Assembly (NCBI GenBank): GCA_043228905.1 | Contig: JBHGNT010000001.1 | Coordinates: 17,112,001-17,176,000 of the forward strand | Length of the DNA stretch: 64,000 bases | Origin: Azolla caroliniana | Lineage: Eukaryota; Polypodiophyta | Reading direction: 5' to 3' | In this document: positions 62,803 through 64,000 of the stretch, piece by piece | Layout of the letters: the number at the start of each line of letters is the position of its first letter | Numbering within the stretch: position 1 is the first letter of the stretch | Translations under genes and position numbers: made by a program | Notes under the pieces: generated by a model | What the model was told of the DNA's origin: nothing | Seen by the model: only the letters and a program-made list of their open reading frames with translations | The model's database searches: none

Positions 62803-62880
62803 ACCGACCCTTGATTCGAACTCACGACCTCAACTTCGAAACAAGAGGTTCTCCACCCAATGAGCTAATCTTCTTTACTT
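62803..62880 (-). repeat. tRNA-like segment 1 in H LTR
   Basis: On minus TTAGCTCATTGGGTGGAG (A box) and GTGAGTTCGAATC (B box) about 30 bp apart. Good internal-promoter match; arms not convincing. Confidence 0.6.
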
Positions 62881-62949
62881 AATTGTATTACTTTCTCACT
62901 TTCTCTTGATCCCCTTGTTTTCCCTTTCCCCTCTTTATATAAGTGTTAC

Positions 62950-63060
62950 CATGCATATGGTAATGTATGGGAGCATGGCATGCATGCAATGCATGAGTTA
63001 CATGTAATGCATGATCGCCATTTGGCGCACATGCATTGCATGTGATGAATGATGGCTATG
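62950..63060 (-). promoter_or_regulatory. CATGCA (RY-type) cluster upstream of H LTR TATA
   Basis: CATGCATATGG, GGCATGCATGCAATGCATG, GTAATGCATGATCG, ACATGCATTGCATG: about eight RY cores. On minus they lie just upstream of the TATA at about 62932-62943, as at 24400-24500. Confidence 0.52.
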
Positions 63061-63112
63061 TATGAAAATAGATATGGGATAAGTATAATGATGAAAATGC
63101 ATTCTAAAATAA

Positions 63113-63181
63113 CTAACCTAGCTTAGTGGTGTATACTTGGTGCTTGGTATACAAGGTTGAGGGTTCAAGTCCCTCAATTTT
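63113..63181 (+). repeat. tRNA-like segment 2 in H LTR
   Basis: CTAGCTTAGTGGTGTATAC (A box) and a perfect 7 bp T-arm, TTGAGGG-TTCAAGT-CCCTCAA. It is the most tRNA-like of the set, although an anticodon arm of normal size is not clear. Confidence 0.62.
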
Positions 63182-63248
63182 ACTTAATACAATATATAGC
63201 TTCATTCTTATATCATGAAGCACATTTATTACACACTTTTACAAATAA

Positions 63249-63315
63249 ATAGCCTAGCCTAGTGGTATGTACATTGTATATCGTTTATAAGAATGTGGGT
63301 TCAAGTCTCTCAAAT
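63249..63315 (+). repeat. tRNA-like segment 3 in H LTR
   Basis: CTAGCCTAGTGGTATGTAC (A box) and GTGGGTTCAAGTCTCTC (B box). It looks like a diverged copy of segment 2, about 135 bp further. Confidence 0.55.
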
Positions 63316-63365
63316 ATTATGAAATACAACATTTAAGTTCATTTTTATATCGTGAAGCACATTCT

Positions 63366-64000
63366 TCACGACACCCACCCCCTCTGAACTTGCACATTGG
63401 TTGTGTAGAGTTCATCCAACACTTCTTCCGATTCTTTTAGTTCTTCTACTTCTTCATAAAATTCGGGCTCTAATGACTCCCTCCTTTTAAATATTTTAAT
63501 CCTTTTTCCTGCAATTGGGATACGAATTTCTGTCCCATCTAATTCATTGAGGAAATATGTGGCTTTATCTGTTATTTTCCTAACTTCATAAGGTCCAAAC
63601 CATCTTTTTGCAAACTTCCGAATAGTACTGTATTGATTATCTAGGCTATTATCATATACTAATACCCAATCTCCCTCTTGGACCTTTCTTGGTCGTATTC
63701 TTTTCATGTTGTCAAATCTGTCCTTATTCTTGATTCTTGCCTCTTTCAATCTAGTAGCTGCTTTTTCTATGTCTTCTATCCTTGATTGAAGTTGTCGTAT
63801 TCGAACCGCACGTAAATCTTCCCTACTCATTTCCGATTCCCAAGGCAACACAGCCCATGTAGTTATCTTTTCTTCAATTGGCATTATTGGCTTCTGTCCT
63901 GTGATTAATTCTGCAGGCATATATCCAGTAACAGTGCTGTGAGTTGTCCTATCAGCCCATAGTGCATAGGGTAAGGTTTTTGGCCAATCACTAACCCGTC
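63366..64000 (-). CDS. Element H pol, integrase C-terminal end (partial)
   Basis: Open to the right edge of the window. YMPAELITGQKPIMPIEEKI matches YMPAELILGQKPIMPIEQSV of gypsy-K integrase; then RIRPRKVQEGDWVLVYDNSL, KRWFGPYEVRKITDKATYFL (SH3-like tail) and an acidic end ESEEVLDELYTTNVQVQRGW. The stop TGA (63366-63368) lies inside the LTR, which begins at 63373. The AGAGGGGGTGGG polypurine tract is also coding. No frameshift in 635 bp, so H may be better preserved than gypsy-K. Confidence 0.85.
   Translation of the reverse strand, partial: RVSDWPKTLPYALWADRTTHSTVTGYMPAELITGQKPIMPIEEKITTWAVLPWESEMSREDLRAVRIRQLQSRIEDIEKAATRLKEARIKNKDRFDNMKRIRPRKVQEGDWVLVYDNSLDNQYSTIRKFAKRWFGPYEVRKITDKATYFLNELDGTEIRIPIAGKRIKIFKRRESLEPEFYEEVEELKESEEVLDELYTTNVQVQRGWVS

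Larger units (their letters stand above)
62466..63373 (-). repeat. 3' LTR of element H (gypsy-K-like)
   Basis: About 900 bp; on minus it starts TGTCGTGAAGAATGTGC at 63373. The far end around 62466-62500 matches the end segment at 24120-24170 (GGCGGA...GTCGGGGT) but the terminal bases are lost or diverged. TATA box on minus TTATATAAAGAG (about 62932-62943). Confidence 0.68.

Noticed and set aside
1-64000. Assignment to a particular species or plant class
   Set aside because: Motifs suggest a land plant and perhaps a seedless one, but no single-copy gene is present to decide; a genome search is needed.

Overview
The window is a gene-poor block of plant nuclear DNA built almost entirely of nested LTR retrotransposons. 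The Copia elements carry the plant-type primer site TGGTATCAGAGC (initiator tRNA-Met), the Ty3/gypsy elements include chromodomain families and a long Athila/Tat-like element, and the nonsense mutations lean toward CAG to TAG, as expected of CHG-methylated plant DNA. I see no ordinary host gene, rRNA, CRISPR array or confident functional tRNA. A seedless land plant is possible, from the mix of families, but I cannot prove the species.

Layout, left to right. (1) 1-8713: an old Copia element (Copia-O, minus strand, running off the left edge), split by a young intact Copia (Copia-1, 1973-7480). (2) 8714-11985: remains of a chromodomain gypsy (gypsy-E, minus) and related fragments. (3) 11986-40723: an old chromodomain gypsy (gypsy-A, plus) split in two places. 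Its protease holds a 9.8 kb Athila/Tat-like element (Tat-1, 13781-23610) with an intact 1956-residue Gag-Pol and a third coiled-coil ORF. Its RT holds a minus-strand LTR (24111-37576), which contains a plus-strand element of the same LTR family (gypsy-K), which in turn contains a decayed Copia (Copia-2, 30186-35541). (4) 40724-56998: a Copia remnant (Copia-D, minus) holding a Tat-like element that has lost pol (Tat-C, minus, 41147-55373), which holds a second gypsy-A-family copy (gypsy-B, minus, 42851-51857), which holds a 3.5 kb inverted-repeat (foldback) element (46676-50158). (5) 56999-61407: the 3' end of a third Tat-like element (Tat-C') inside another Copia remnant (Copia-F, minus), which also holds an unassigned insertion at 59262-60071. 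(6) 61408-64000: LTRs and pol ends of gypsy-K-like elements (G and H, minus), running off the right edge.

The most interesting points are: the ORF3 shared by three Tat-like elements, with a conserved motif just before their 3' LTRs; tRNA-like A-box/B-box segments inside the LTRs of two unrelated gypsy families; the foldback element with an LTR captured in its loop; an apparently young Tat-1 whose integrase catalytic Glu is Lys; and a gypsy lineage in which the conserved LTR terminus supplies the pol stop codon.

All identities were judged by eye. Boundaries marked by target-site duplications are exact; the others are approximate to tens of bases.
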